64,000 bases of DNA, from assembly GCA_947631395.1 (NCBI GenBank), contig CANRLF010000012.1, positions 1-64,000 on the forward strand, given 5' to 3'. Origin of the DNA: an uncultured Oscillospiraceae bacterium. Lineage in GTDB: Bacteria; Bacillota; Clostridia; Oscillospirales; Oscillospiraceae. Below the pieces are notes generated by a model, which saw only the letters and a list, made by a program, of their open reading frames with translations, did not search any database and was not told the origin of the DNA. Shown here piece by piece: positions 34,167 through 42,196 of the stretch. The translations under genes were made by a program, and so were the position numbers. Each line of letters opens with the position of its first letter. The first letter of the stretch is position 1.

Positions 34167-34204
34167 AATAGCAGAATATCGGCAAATTTGAAAGCGGTGA
34201 ATTT

Positions 34205-35053
34205 ATGAAAAACGAAAAACCCACTGTGGCCCTGATGTACGACTTCGATAAGACCCTGTGTACCCGGGACATGCAGGAGTACAGCTTCATCCCCAACGTC
34301 AATATGACGCCCGAGGAATTTTGGCGGGAGTCCAACGACCTTGCCGCCAGGGAGAAGATGGACGGGATACTGGCCTATATGTACGTGATGCTGGAGCGGG
34401 CCCGGGCGGCCAGATGCTCCATCCGCCGCGACAGCTTCGTCAGCTTCGGCCGGGACCTTGAGTTTTTCCCCGGCGTGGAGGGGTGGTTTGAGCGCGTGAC
34501 GGACTTCGGCCGCCGCCAGGGGGTGGAGATCCGGCACTACATAATCTCCTCGGGCCTCCGGGAGATAATCGAGGGCTCCCGGATATTCAGACATTTCGCC
34601 GAGGTGTTCGCCTGCGAATTTCTCTATAACGTGGACGGCGTGGCGGTGTGGCCCAAGAATGTGGTGAACTACACCACCAAGACCCAATTCCTCTTCCGCA
34701 TAAATAAGGGCGTCACCGATCTCTCCGACGACAGGTCCCTAAATGAGTTTACCCCCGAGGACAAGCGGCCCGTGCCCTTCAGGAACATGATATACATAGG
34801 CGACGGCGTGACGGACGTGCCCTGCATGAAGCTCGTCAGGGTCAACGGCGGCTGCTCCGTGGCCGTGTACCCCGAGGGCAGTACCGCCACCGCCAGCGCG
34901 CTCCTGCGCGACGGCCGGGCCGACTTCATGCTCCCGGCGGACTACCGTGAGGGCGGCGAGCTCGACGAGACGGTCAAGACCGTCATCCGCGCCATCGCCT
35001 TGAATGACCGCCTTCGCCGCCAGAGCGCCGGCCAGATGGAGCTGTTGCGGTGA
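34205..35053 (+). CDS. HAD-superfamily hydrolase (282 aa)
   Basis: A cytoplasmic phosphatase-like protein. Motif I is YDFDKTLC with nucleophile Asp13 and general acid Asp15, motif II is the IISSG string, and motif IV is IGDGVTD with the metal-binding aspartates. The helical cap between motifs I and II resembles the phosphoserine-phosphatase branch (C1 cap). The substrate cannot be told. It is coupled to the DUF1294 gene by a four-base overlap and diverges from the two-component system. Confidence 0.88.
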   Translation: MKNEKPTVALMYDFDKTLCTRDMQEYSFIPNVNMTPEEFWRESNDLAAREKMDGILAYMYVMLERARAARCSIRRDSFVSFGRDLEFFPGVEGWFERVTDFGRRQGVEIRHYIISSGLREIIEGSRIFRHFAEVFACEFLYNVDGVAVWPKNVVNYTTKTQFLFRINKGVTDLSDDRSLNEFTPEDKRPVPFRNMIYIGDGVTDVPCMKLVRVNGGCSVAVYPEGSTATASALLRDGRADFMLPADYREGGELDETVKTVIRAIALNDRLRRQSAGQMELLR

Positions 35054-35322
35054 AATACGTCCTTATAGTTTACATCCTGGGCGTGAATATCTGTACCTAC
35101 GCCCTATACGCCGTCGACAAGCGCCGCGCACGCCTCCGTATGTGGCGTGTGCCCGAGTGGGAGCTCCTGCTCTTCTCCGCCCTCGGCGGCTCCCTCGGCG
35201 CCCTCTTCGCCATCCACGGCCTGCACCATAAGACGAAAAAGGGGAAGTTTATTTTCCTGGTGCCGACCTTCTTTGTGCTGGATTGCGCGGTGTTCGCGTA
35301 TATTTTTTGGAGAATTTTATAA
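35050..35322 (+). CDS. DUF1294 family membrane protein (90 aa)
   Basis: A small protein with two to three membrane helices and the DUF1294 signature: YALYAVDKRRAR near the first helix, then RVPEWELLLFSALGGSLGAL and HHKTKKGKFIF. It starts with GTG overlapping the HAD gene stop. Function unknown in the literature I know. It is often seen as a small stand-alone membrane protein in bacteria. Confidence 0.88.
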   Translation: MKYVLIVYILGVNICTYALYAVDKRRARLRMWRVPEWELLLFSALGGSLGALFAIHGLHHKTKKGKFIFLVPTFFVLDCAVFAYIFWRIL

Positions 35323-35329
35323 AAACCAC

Positions 35330-35360
35330 TTGACTGTAAAGCCGCTTTATGCCTTATCCT
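35330..35360 (+). promoter_or_regulatory. MerR-type promoter of MerR-RDD gene (19-bp spacer)
   Basis: TTGACT (35330-35335) and TATCCT (35355-35360) are 19 bases apart, with the dyad TAAAG-CCG-CTTTA (35337-35349) in the spacer, the layout of an autoregulated MerR promoter. The gene begins at 35384. Confidence 0.75.
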
Positions 35361-35383
35361 TATCGCGAAAGGGGGCAATAAAG

Positions 35384-36856
35384 ATGACGATAAACGAGGT
35401 AGAGGCCCGCACGGGGCTCGACAGGGGTACCGTCAGGTACTATGAAAGCGAGGGCCTGATAGACCCTCAGCGTGAGGCCAACGGGTACAGAAATTATACG
35501 GCGGCCGACGTTGAAAAGCTGGAGAAGGTGAAGCTCCTCCGGACGCTCCGGTTCTCCCTCGACGACATCAGGGCCATGGACGCCGACGGCGGTGACTTCT
35601 CCGACAGGATAAGGGCCAGGATAAAGAGCCTTGACGCCGCCAAGGCCGACATCGCCGACGGGAAAAGGATCCTTGAGCGGATGCTCAGTGAAAACGCCCG
35701 CTATGAGACCCTGGACGCGAAGGCGTACCTTGTGGCGATGGAGGAGAAAAAGGAGCTCGCGGCCCCGGACGCGGAAAAAGCGCCGGACACGGAAGCCCCG
35801 GAGGCCTCGGCGGAGGAGGCCCCCACCGCCTCTCCCTGGAGGCGGTATTTCGCCAGAGGCTTTGACTACGGGCTCTATTATCTCATTATCACGACGCTTG
35901 TCTGCGACGTGTTCAACGCGTCCTATCCAAAGCTGCTCACTATGCCCCACCTTGGCGTATGGGCGGCCGGCCTTATGATCGCCGCCGCGCTTTTATTTGA
36001 GCCTCTGGCGCTCCACCTCTTCGGCACGACGCCCGGCAAGCTCATAATGGGTATACGCGTCACGGACCGGGAGGGGAAGAAGCTGTCCTGGAACGCCGCG
36101 CTTCTCAGGACCCTGGAGGTCCTGCTGGTGGGCGAGGGGCTTATGATCCCGGTGCTGAGCACCGTCCTGTGTATCAGATCCTTTGTGAAGTCAAGACGCG
36201 GCGAGAGGCTCTTCTGGGAGGACGAGAGCCGCCTTGAGCAAAGAGGCGAGTCCGGCGTCAGGGCGACGGTCCTTATCGCCGGCTGGATACTTGTATTTGC
36301 CCTCTGGCTGCTGGCCATATTCGCGCCGGTGTTTTTGCCCAACCTCGGGGAGCTCACGCCGGAGGAGCTGTCGGAAAACTATAATAGGACCGTGAAATTT
36401 TTTGAAATGAAGGAGGACTGGGCCCTTCAGCCCGACGGGAGCTGGACGTACACATCGCCGAGGCCCGCCTCCGGCGTCGAGACGCCGGATACCTCCGCCA
36501 TAGCCCCGCCGGAGAGGGTGGAGTACACCCTGCGGGACGGCGTGATAGTCTCTCTTCGTTTCGTCCGCCAGGGAGGCGGAAGCGGGGACGAAAGCCGGTC
36601 CGTGAAGCCCGCCTGGTCGCAGGCGCGGCTCCTCACAATGAGCCTCGTAGGCGCCGACAACGGCCCCCTGGGCCACGTGAGCGTGGCGGAAGCCGTCTCG
36701 ATGTGGAAGGAAACAGAATTTGACATCACCCTCGGCAACTGGCGCGCCCGTTTCAACGTCCATACCGACGGCCGGTTACTTCAAAACGATATGCTTACAG
36801 TCGGAAACGGGGACATATACTGGACCTCCGAGCTCGTGATTGAAAAGATAATGTGA
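35384..36856 (+). CDS. MerR-RDD fusion: DNA-binding domain joined to a membrane domain (490 aa)
   Basis: Residues 1-70 are a MerR helix-turn-helix and wing (INEVEARTGLDRGTVRYYES, RNYTAADVEKL), followed by a helical linker to about 125 and an acidic Ala/Pro/Glu spacer. From about 150 there is an RDD membrane domain (WRRYFARGFDYGLYY and GTTPGKLIMGIRVTD), a further membrane helix near 290-310, and an extracytoplasmic C-terminal region of about 170 residues of unknown fold. This would be a membrane-tethered transcription regulator sensing something in or beyond the membrane. The ATG at 35384 begins the MerR domain. The promoter has a MerR-type 19-bp spacer, pointing to autoregulation. Confidence 0.88.
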   Translation: MTINEVEARTGLDRGTVRYYESEGLIDPQREANGYRNYTAADVEKLEKVKLLRTLRFSLDDIRAMDADGGDFSDRIRARIKSLDAAKADIADGKRILERMLSENARYETLDAKAYLVAMEEKKELAAPDAEKAPDTEAPEASAEEAPTASPWRRYFARGFDYGLYYLIITTLVCDVFNASYPKLLTMPHLGVWAAGLMIAAALLFEPLALHLFGTTPGKLIMGIRVTDREGKKLSWNAALLRTLEVLLVGEGLMIPVLSTVLCIRSFVKSRRGERLFWEDESRLEQRGESGVRATVLIAGWILVFALWLLAIFAPVFLPNLGELTPEELSENYNRTVKFFEMKEDWALQPDGSWTYTSPRPASGVETPDTSAIAPPERVEYTLRDGVIVSLRFVRQGGGSGDESRSVKPAWSQARLLTMSLVGADNGPLGHVSVAEAVSMWKETEFDITLGNWRARFNVHTDGRLLQNDMLTVGNGDIYWTSELVIEKIM

Positions 36857-36981
36857 CCCCCAAAAAAATGTTGCGCCTCCGGCGCATATTGAATAGTGGA
36901 GGGTTTAGAACCCTCCACTACATCTATCACGGAAAATTTACCGTTACCCCCGTAGTGGCGGGTTCCCAAACCCGCCCGCTT
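36857..36981. repeat. Dispersed intergenic repeat, family B copy 2
   Basis: Same order of elements as 21501-21625: ATGTTGCGCCTCCGGCGC, ATTGAA, an AGGGTTTAGAACCCT hairpin, an AT-rich variable centre, and CGGGTTCCCAAACCCG. It begins directly at the stop codon of the MerR-RDD gene. Confidence 0.7.
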
Positions 36982-37019
36982 TTCAATAAGCGCCGCAAGG
37001 CGCACCCTTATTCTCTTAA

Positions 37020-37069
37020 GCTCCCCTTCGTAAGGGGAGCTGTCGCCCGCAGGCGACTGAAGGGTCGAG
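37020..37069. repeat. Dispersed intergenic repeat, family A copy 2
   Basis: GCTCCCC-TTCGTAA-GGGGAGC hairpin, TGTCGCCCGCAGGCGACTGA, AGGGTCGAGG. Nearly identical to 37197-37246. Confidence 0.7.
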
Positions 37070-37122
37070 GGTATAGCCGTGCGCAACCCCTCCTCCCTCA
37101 CCCCTACCTCCCCCGCGTGGTC

Positions 37123-37170
37123 GCCTTCCCCGCCCGGGCGGGGAAGGGCAGGGATGAGGTGGGATCCGCG
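37123..37170. repeat. Dispersed intergenic repeat, family C copy 2
   Basis: CCTTCCCCGCCCGGGCGGGG followed by AAGGGCAGGGATGAGGTGGG. It matches 14752-14800 and lies between the two family A copies. Confidence 0.65.
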
Positions 37171-37196
37171 CCGCAGGCGCACCCTTGTTCCCTTAG

Positions 37197-37246
37197 GCTC
37201 CCCTTCGTAAGGGGAGCTGTCGCCCGCAGGCGACTGAGGGATCGAG
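37197..37246. repeat. Dispersed intergenic repeat, family A copy 3
   Basis: Same hairpin and tail as 37020-37069, about 177 bases further on, with related flanking text (CGCAGGCGCACCCTT before, GTGCGCAA after), so the block looks like a partial tandem duplication. A further CGGGTT/AACCCG fragment of family B follows at 37305-37331. Confidence 0.7.
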
Positions 37247-37383
37247 GGTGTAGGCGTGCGCAAATGCTCCAGACTCCTCCCCCTACCCCCTCCTCAGAGA
37301 GGAGGGGCGGGTTCCCAAACCCGCCCGCGTGAGCGGCCCCGGTTTTGCTTAACTTAATCACATCGCCGGCGTGTAGGCTTTTT

Positions 37384-38736
37384 TCATATGGTGAGCGTTC
37401 CGGAGTCGGACTCTAAGAGAAGCAGGATCTGCTCCTCTCTTCCCGTCTCGGCGTTGAGATACACCAGGACGTGGCGGCCCTCCGGGGTCTTGCACAGGTA
37501 CTCCTCGCACAGGACCTCGTTTTTCCCGGCGGTGGGGATAAGCGCCGGCCGGTGGGAGCTCACGGCCAGATACGGCGACAGTGCCACGTTTTCCGTATCA
37601 AAGGCAACATTGCCCAGCGTCCGCACCGTGTGGCAGGTGAGGTACCCCTCGGCCTCCATGCCCACCACCGCGCCGGTGTCCGAGGCCACAGTGACCTTCA
37701 CAAGGTCCGGGTAGCATATGACCCCGTCCTGCTTACCCGCGAAATTTATGACTATCTCTCCGCCCTCCGCGGTGTGATATGTCGGCTCCATGTCCCCAAA
37801 GCCGTGGCGATCCAGGAACCTGGCGGCCGTCTTGACGGCGTCCTCCGGGGTGACGGTGCCCTCCCGGGGCTCACGTACAGTGCCGAAATATATGACTTTG
37901 CCGCCGGTTTTCGTCACCTCCAGCGTCTCTATCTCCCCGCCGTTCTGGCGGGTGAGGACATACACCGGTATCCGCCCCTCCCGGTAGGTGGCTGTGGTGA
38001 AGCTCGGCGACTTCAGACCAAGGAAATCCGCCGCCGCCTTCCTCGCGCCCTCCTCGTCCACCTCCGAAAGGCCCTCAAGGGCCCTGGGGCTCGCACTCTC
38101 TATATGCCCGGAGAAGGGCCCGTCGTATATGAGGCTCGGCATCTCCGGAAGCTCCTCCTCCATGTCCCTGAAGCTCCTTGAAAAGCCCACCAGGTCCTCC
38201 TCAGCGCCGGCTATCTGCCCCTCGGCCCTCTCCAGCTCCTCCACGCTCACCTCCCCGGTGAGCATCCTTGCCGTGAGCTCCCCCAGCGCCTCCGACACCT
38301 GGGTGGCGCTTTCCGACAGAGTCAGCAGATTTTTCCGCTCCTCCTCCGAAAGCTCGCTTCCCCGGGCGGCGCTCCGGGAGAGTGACAGCATATAGTCGCC
38401 GGTTTTCGCGAGAAACGCGGCAGTGTGCTCGAGCTCTATGTTCCCGTAGGGCAGTGACGCGATGGCCTGGCTGGCGGCTGAGGCGTGGGCGTAGCCCTGC
38501 GCGCACAGGTCGCTGACCATGGAGGGCGTGGCGGCGCAAAGGGTCTTTTTCAGTGACGCGTCCAGCCCCTCCACGCAGTCGCCCAGCTCCACGAAGGCGT
38601 TGTCATAGCCCACCTCCACGGCCCTCCGAAGGTCGTCCCTGTCGGAGTTTGCCCTGGACAGCATCACCGCCATCGTCAGGACGGCGGCGAGAGAGTATAT
38701 TATGATAAGCCTCCCGGCCTTTTTTGTCATATACAT
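37384..38736 (-). CDS. ypeB: Germination protein YpeB (450 aa)
   Basis: An N-terminal membrane anchor (about residues 8-25), a helical N-terminal domain and three PepSY-like beta domains in the second half (such as KAAADFLGLKSPSFTTATYR and VTPEDAVKTAARFLDRHGF), the architecture of YpeB. In spores YpeB is needed for localisation and stability of the cortex-lytic enzyme SleB, which is normally encoded next to it. No sleB is seen here. The ATG at 38736 is chosen because AAGGGG is eight bases before it. That ribosome site lies in the 3' arm of the gltX terminator hairpin, which could restrict translation from readthrough transcripts. Confidence 0.9.
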   Translation of the reverse strand: MYMTKKAGRLIIIYSLAAVLTMAVMLSRANSDRDDLRRAVEVGYDNAFVELGDCVEGLDASLKKTLCAATPSMVSDLCAQGYAHASAASQAIASLPYGNIELEHTAAFLAKTGDYMLSLSRSAARGSELSEEERKNLLTLSESATQVSEALGELTARMLTGEVSVEELERAEGQIAGAEEDLVGFSRSFRDMEEELPEMPSLIYDGPFSGHIESASPRALEGLSEVDEEGARKAAADFLGLKSPSFTTATYREGRIPVYVLTRQNGGEIETLEVTKTGGKVIYFGTVREPREGTVTPEDAVKTAARFLDRHGFGDMEPTYHTAEGGEIVINFAGKQDGVICYPDLVKVTVASDTGAVVGMEAEGYLTCHTVRTLGNVAFDTENVALSPYLAVSSHRPALIPTAGKNEVLCEEYLCKTPEGRHVLVYLNAETGREEQILLLLESDSGTLTI

Positions 38737-38743
38737 AAAAAAC

Positions 38744-38778
38744 ACCCCTTTTGACCTTATAATAGGTCAAAAAGGGGT
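38744..38778 (-). terminator. gltX terminator overlapping the ypeB ribosome site
   Basis: Arms 38744-38757 and 38764-38778 pair over 14 bases with one bulge around TATTAT. On the minus strand TGTTTTTT follows, then the ypeB ATG. The distal arm contains the AAGGGGTG ribosome site of ypeB. Confidence 0.8.
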
Positions 38779-38796
38779 ATTTTAATCTGAGAAAAT

Positions 38797-40287
38797 TTAT
38801 GAAAGCATGGAAATCGCGGCGCGGACGCGCTCGAGTGTACGGCCTTTACCCAATATCCGGGCGATCTCCACCGCCCCGCCGGGTGTCACGGCCTTGCCTG
38901 TTATGGCTATGCGCAGGGGCCACATAATTTTGGCGTTTTTCACGCCCTCCGCCTCCGCCATGTCCGTGAGTACCTTCAGGATAGTCTCATCGTCCCAGCT
39001 TTCAGCGGCCTCAAGGGCCGGCAGGAGCTTTTTCAGGGTGTCCAGAGAGCCCGGCACGTCGGTCTTTGATTTTTTGTGGACGTAGAGATCCGTGGAGTAC
39101 TCCGGCACCGCGTCAAAGAAGTCCACCTTCTCCGGGATGTCCGAGAGCTTTTCCGTGCGCTGCTGTAAGAGGGCGGCGATTTGGGAAATATCAAGGTCGG
39201 AGCTCGTCACGGCCTTTTTTATCCAGGGCTCCGCCACACGCCCGAAGTCCTCAGCCGGCATGGCCCGCAGGTACTCGGCGTTAAAGTACGTGAGCTTATT
39301 TATGTCGAATACCGCCGGGGACTTGCTGACGCCGTGAATATCAAATATCTCCGCAAGCTCCGAAAGGGAGTATATCTCCCTCTCCCCGCCGGGTGACCAG
39401 CCCAGAAGCGCCACATAGTTCACCACGGCCGGGGTGAGGTAGCCCGCGGCGATAAGATCCTCATAGCTCGGGTCCCCGTGGCGCTTGGACATTTTCCGCG
39501 TATTGCCCGTCTCGCTGTCCGTGACCATAACGGAGGAGCAGTGGACATATGTCGGCACCGGCCAGCCGAAGGCGTCGTAGAGCAGGTTATATTTCGGCGC
39601 GGAGCTCAAATACTCAGCGCCCCTCACAACGTGCGTTATGCCCATCAGGTGGTCGTCGATGACGTTCGCGAAGTTATATGTTGGCAGTCCGTCGGATTTT
39701 ATAAGGATCTGGTCCTCCAGCTCCTTGTTCTTCACGGTTATGTCCCCGTAAACCGCGTCGTGGAAGGTGGTGGAGCCGCTGTCCGGCATCTTCTGCCTTA
39801 TGACATAGCTCTCCCCCGCGGCGGCGCGCCGGTCCGCCTCCTCCCGTGAAAGGCTCCTGCACGGGTCCGGGCCCCGGTCAAAATCCCCGGAGTCCTCCTC
39901 CGACTCGGTCTTTTCGCAAAAGCACCGGTAGGCGTGGCCGCTCTCGATGAGGAGCTCCGCGTACTCCTTATAGAAGCCCCGGCGCTCCGTCTGGATGTAC
40001 GGCCCCACGGGGCCGCCCACGTCCGGGCCCTCGTCGTGGTCAAGGCCGCACTCGGCCAGGGTCCGGTATATGACGTCCACCGCCCCCTCCACCAGCCTGC
40101 CCTGGTCTGTGTCCTCAATGCGCAGGATGAATTTTCCCCCGGCGTGGCGGGCTATGAGCCATGTGTAGAGGGCCGTGCGCAGATTGCCCACATGCATGTA
40201 CCCCGTGGGACTGGGGGCGAAGCGGGTGCGCACGCCGTCATGGGGTATGCGCGCCTCCATATCCGAAAGCCATTTTTTATCGGGCAT
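38797..40287 (-). CDS. gltX: Glutamyl-tRNA synthetase (496 aa)
   Basis: A class I aminoacyl-tRNA synthetase that charges tRNA with glutamate. The HIGH-type motif is in FAPSPTGYMHVGN, the KMSKS-type motif is KMSKRHG, and the zinc-like CxC element is RCFCEKTE. The C-terminal anticodon-binding helical domain is complete and the length is normal. GGAGG is six bases before the ATG. It diverges from the FHA-FtsW gene and its terminator overlaps ypeB. In Clostridia such an enzyme may also charge tRNA-Gln for later amidation. Whether that is so here cannot be seen. Confidence 0.95.
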   Translation of the reverse strand: MPDKKWLSDMEARIPHDGVRTRFAPSPTGYMHVGNLRTALYTWLIARHAGGKFILRIEDTDQGRLVEGAVDVIYRTLAECGLDHDEGPDVGGPVGPYIQTERRGFYKEYAELLIESGHAYRCFCEKTESEEDSGDFDRGPDPCRSLSREEADRRAAAGESYVIRQKMPDSGSTTFHDAVYGDITVKNKELEDQILIKSDGLPTYNFANVIDDHLMGITHVVRGAEYLSSAPKYNLLYDAFGWPVPTYVHCSSVMVTDSETGNTRKMSKRHGDPSYEDLIAAGYLTPAVVNYVALLGWSPGGEREIYSLSELAEIFDIHGVSKSPAVFDINKLTYFNAEYLRAMPAEDFGRVAEPWIKKAVTSSDLDISQIAALLQQRTEKLSDIPEKVDFFDAVPEYSTDLYVHKKSKTDVPGSLDTLKKLLPALEAAESWDDETILKVLTDMAEAEGVKNAKIMWPLRIAITGKAVTPGGAVEIARILGKGRTLERVRAAISMLS

Positions 40288-40333
40288 GATGTACCTCCAA
40301 ATTTCATTCTGGACATAATATAGCGTATTTTGA

Positions 40334-40362
40334 TTGGAAATTCAAGACGAATGTGCTATAAT
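40334..40362 (+). promoter_or_regulatory. Promoter of FHA-FtsW/PBP operon
   Basis: TTGGAA (40334-40339), 17-base spacer, and TATAAT (40357-40362) preceded by an extended TGC. Confidence 0.75.
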
Positions 40363-40372
40363 AGCCGTAATT

Positions 40373-40402
40373 GTCGGCGAGGGCCTCCGGACCCTTGCCG
40401 AC
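40373..40402 (+). repeat. 11-bp leader hairpin before FHA-FtsW
   Basis: GTCGGCGAGGG (40373-40383) pairs with CCCTTGCCGAC (40392-40402), including one G-T pair, around CCTCCGGA. It starts about ten bases after the -10 box, so it would be at the 5' end of the mRNA. No riboswitch family is recognisable. Confidence 0.6.
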
Positions 40403-40456
40403 TCGTGGGGAACAAAAGGGATTTTTGATGAGTTTTAATGGAAAGGGGGTCCCGGC

Positions 40457-42196
40457 GTGGACTTTCTCAACAGCCTCTCCCTTGTCGGGGCCTCTGAGGA
40501 GATAACCGCGGTGTCCAGGCTCATATTGCCGGCCCTGGCGCTTGTCATCGTCATAAGGTGCGCCGTGTCCATGCTGACCGGCAGGGGAGAGAGCGAGATC
40601 TGGGGCTATATAGCCCTCCCCAACGGCGCAAAATGTGAGCTCGTGAATTGGGAGAACATCGTGGGCCGCGGAAGGTCCTCGGACGTGACTTTGGGCTACA
40701 AGTCCGTTTCCCGGACCCACGCGGCCCTGACGCGGGACGACATGGGCCATTGGAGCGTCATGGACCTGGGCTCAAAGGGCGGCACCAGGGTCCGCGGCCG
40801 GGAGATAGATGAGCCCACGGCCCTGCGCTCCGGGGACTCGGTGGAATTTGGCGGCGTGAGCTGTACCTTTGTGGCCTCCACGGCGAAGGACGAGCGGGAC
40901 CGGGCGAAGCTCCGCCAGCGCCCCGGCGTGAGGATCCGCCCCGGCATAACGCTTATGATGCTCACCTTATTTACGCTCATCCTCGGCGTCCAGCACACCG
41001 CCGCGGCGGGGGAGGAGCTGAACGTCATGGTGCCCGTGACGTTCCTCGCCCTTGTGGCCGTGTTCTGGGGCTGTTATCTTATAACGAGGGCCCTGGACCG
41101 CACCGGCTTTGAGCTGGAGATACTTGCCTTTTTCCTGGTATCCGTGGGCTTTTCCGTGTGCGCCGGCTCCGACCCGGAGGCGCTTTTCAAGGAGCTGATG
41201 TGCCTTGCGGCGGGCCTCGTCCTATACTTCGTCATCGGCTGGTATCTCCGGGACCTTAATCGGGCCAGGCGCATGCGCACGCCCATGGCGGCGGTGGGAC
41301 TGGGACTTCTTATCGTGAATTTACTTACGGCCAAGAGCATCTTCGGGGCGAAAAACTGGCTGAGCATCGCGGGTATATCCTTCCAGCCCTCGGAGTTTGT
41401 GAAGATATGCTTTATTTTCACCGGTGCCGCCACATTGGACAGGCTCTTTGCCAGGCGCAACCTCATCGCCTTCGTGGGCTTCGCCGCGGCCAGCGTCGGG
41501 TGCCTTGCGGCCATGAGCGACTTCGGCACGGCGGCGGTATTTTTCGTGACCTACATCATCATAGCCTTCATGCGCTCGGGCAGCTTCGCCACGGTGTTCC
41601 TGTCCGTGGCCGGCACGGGCCTGGGGGCCTTTATCGTAATGACCGCCCGGCCCTACGTCATGCGGCGCTTCGCCACCTGGGGCCACGCCTGGGACTTCCC
41701 CCAGGCCGGCGGCTTTCAGCAGACGCGGACAATGGCCGGGGCGGCCTCCGGCGGACTTTTCGGCCTGGGTGGCGGCCGGGGCTGGCTCCACCGGGTGTTC
41801 GCCGCGGACACCGACATGGTTTTCGGCGTCGTCTGTGAGGAGCTTGGGCTCATAATGGGCATCCTCACCGTGGCGGCGATACTCATAATCGCCGTTTTCG
41901 CCATCCGCTCCGCGGGCTCCGCCCGGAGCTCCTTTTACGCCATAGCCGCCTCGGCGGCGGTGACCGTCATGCTCACACAGCTCATCCTGAACGTATTCGG
42001 CTCTCTGGACATACTTCCCTTCACCGGGGTGACCTTCCCCTTAGTGTCAAAGGGCGGCTCGAGCCTCATCGCCACCTTCGGACTTCTGGCCTTTGTGAAG
42101 GCCGCGGATACCCGGCAAAACGCCAGCTTCGCCATAAGGGCCGGCAGGAAGCGCGAGCGCCGCAGACCGGATCGGGAGGAGGCGGAGCGGGAATGA
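40457..42196 (+). CDS. FHA-domain FtsW/RodA/SpoVE-type glycosyltransferase (579 aa)
   Basis: After a first membrane helix (about residues 22-41) there is a cytoplasmic FHA domain (about 50-140: IVGRGRSSDVTLG, SVSRTHAAL, GSKGGTRVRG) that reads phosphothreonine. Ten membrane helices of a SEDS protein follow, with family strings FGAKNWL, QPSEFVKI, SDFGTA and the C-terminal FTGVTFPLVSKGGSSL. SEDS proteins polymerise lipid II into glycan strands together with a class B PBP, and the next gene is a PBP overlapping by four bases. The FHA domain suggests control by a Ser/Thr kinase of the PASTA/PrkC type, which is not in this window. The GTG start has AAAGGGGG upstream. Confidence 0.92.
   Translation: MDFLNSLSLVGASEEITAVSRLILPALALVIVIRCAVSMLTGRGESEIWGYIALPNGAKCELVNWENIVGRGRSSDVTLGYKSVSRTHAALTRDDMGHWSVMDLGSKGGTRVRGREIDEPTALRSGDSVEFGGVSCTFVASTAKDERDRAKLRQRPGVRIRPGITLMMLTLFTLILGVQHTAAAGEELNVMVPVTFLALVAVFWGCYLITRALDRTGFELEILAFFLVSVGFSVCAGSDPEALFKELMCLAAGLVLYFVIGWYLRDLNRARRMRTPMAAVGLGLLIVNLLTAKSIFGAKNWLSIAGISFQPSEFVKICFIFTGAATLDRLFARRNLIAFVGFAAASVGCLAAMSDFGTAAVFFVTYIIIAFMRSGSFATVFLSVAGTGLGAFIVMTARPYVMRRFATWGHAWDFPQAGGFQQTRTMAGAASGGLFGLGGGRGWLHRVFAADTDMVFGVVCEELGLIMGILTVAAILIIAVFAIRSAGSARSSFYAIAASAAVTVMLTQLILNVFGSLDILPFTGVTFPLVSKGGSSLIATFGLLAFVKAADTRQNASFAIRAGRKRERRRPDREEAERE

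Noticed and set aside
40373-40402. A T-box or other riboswitch before FHA-FtsW
   Set aside because: A single hairpin without T-box sequence or an accompanying terminator/antiterminator pair.
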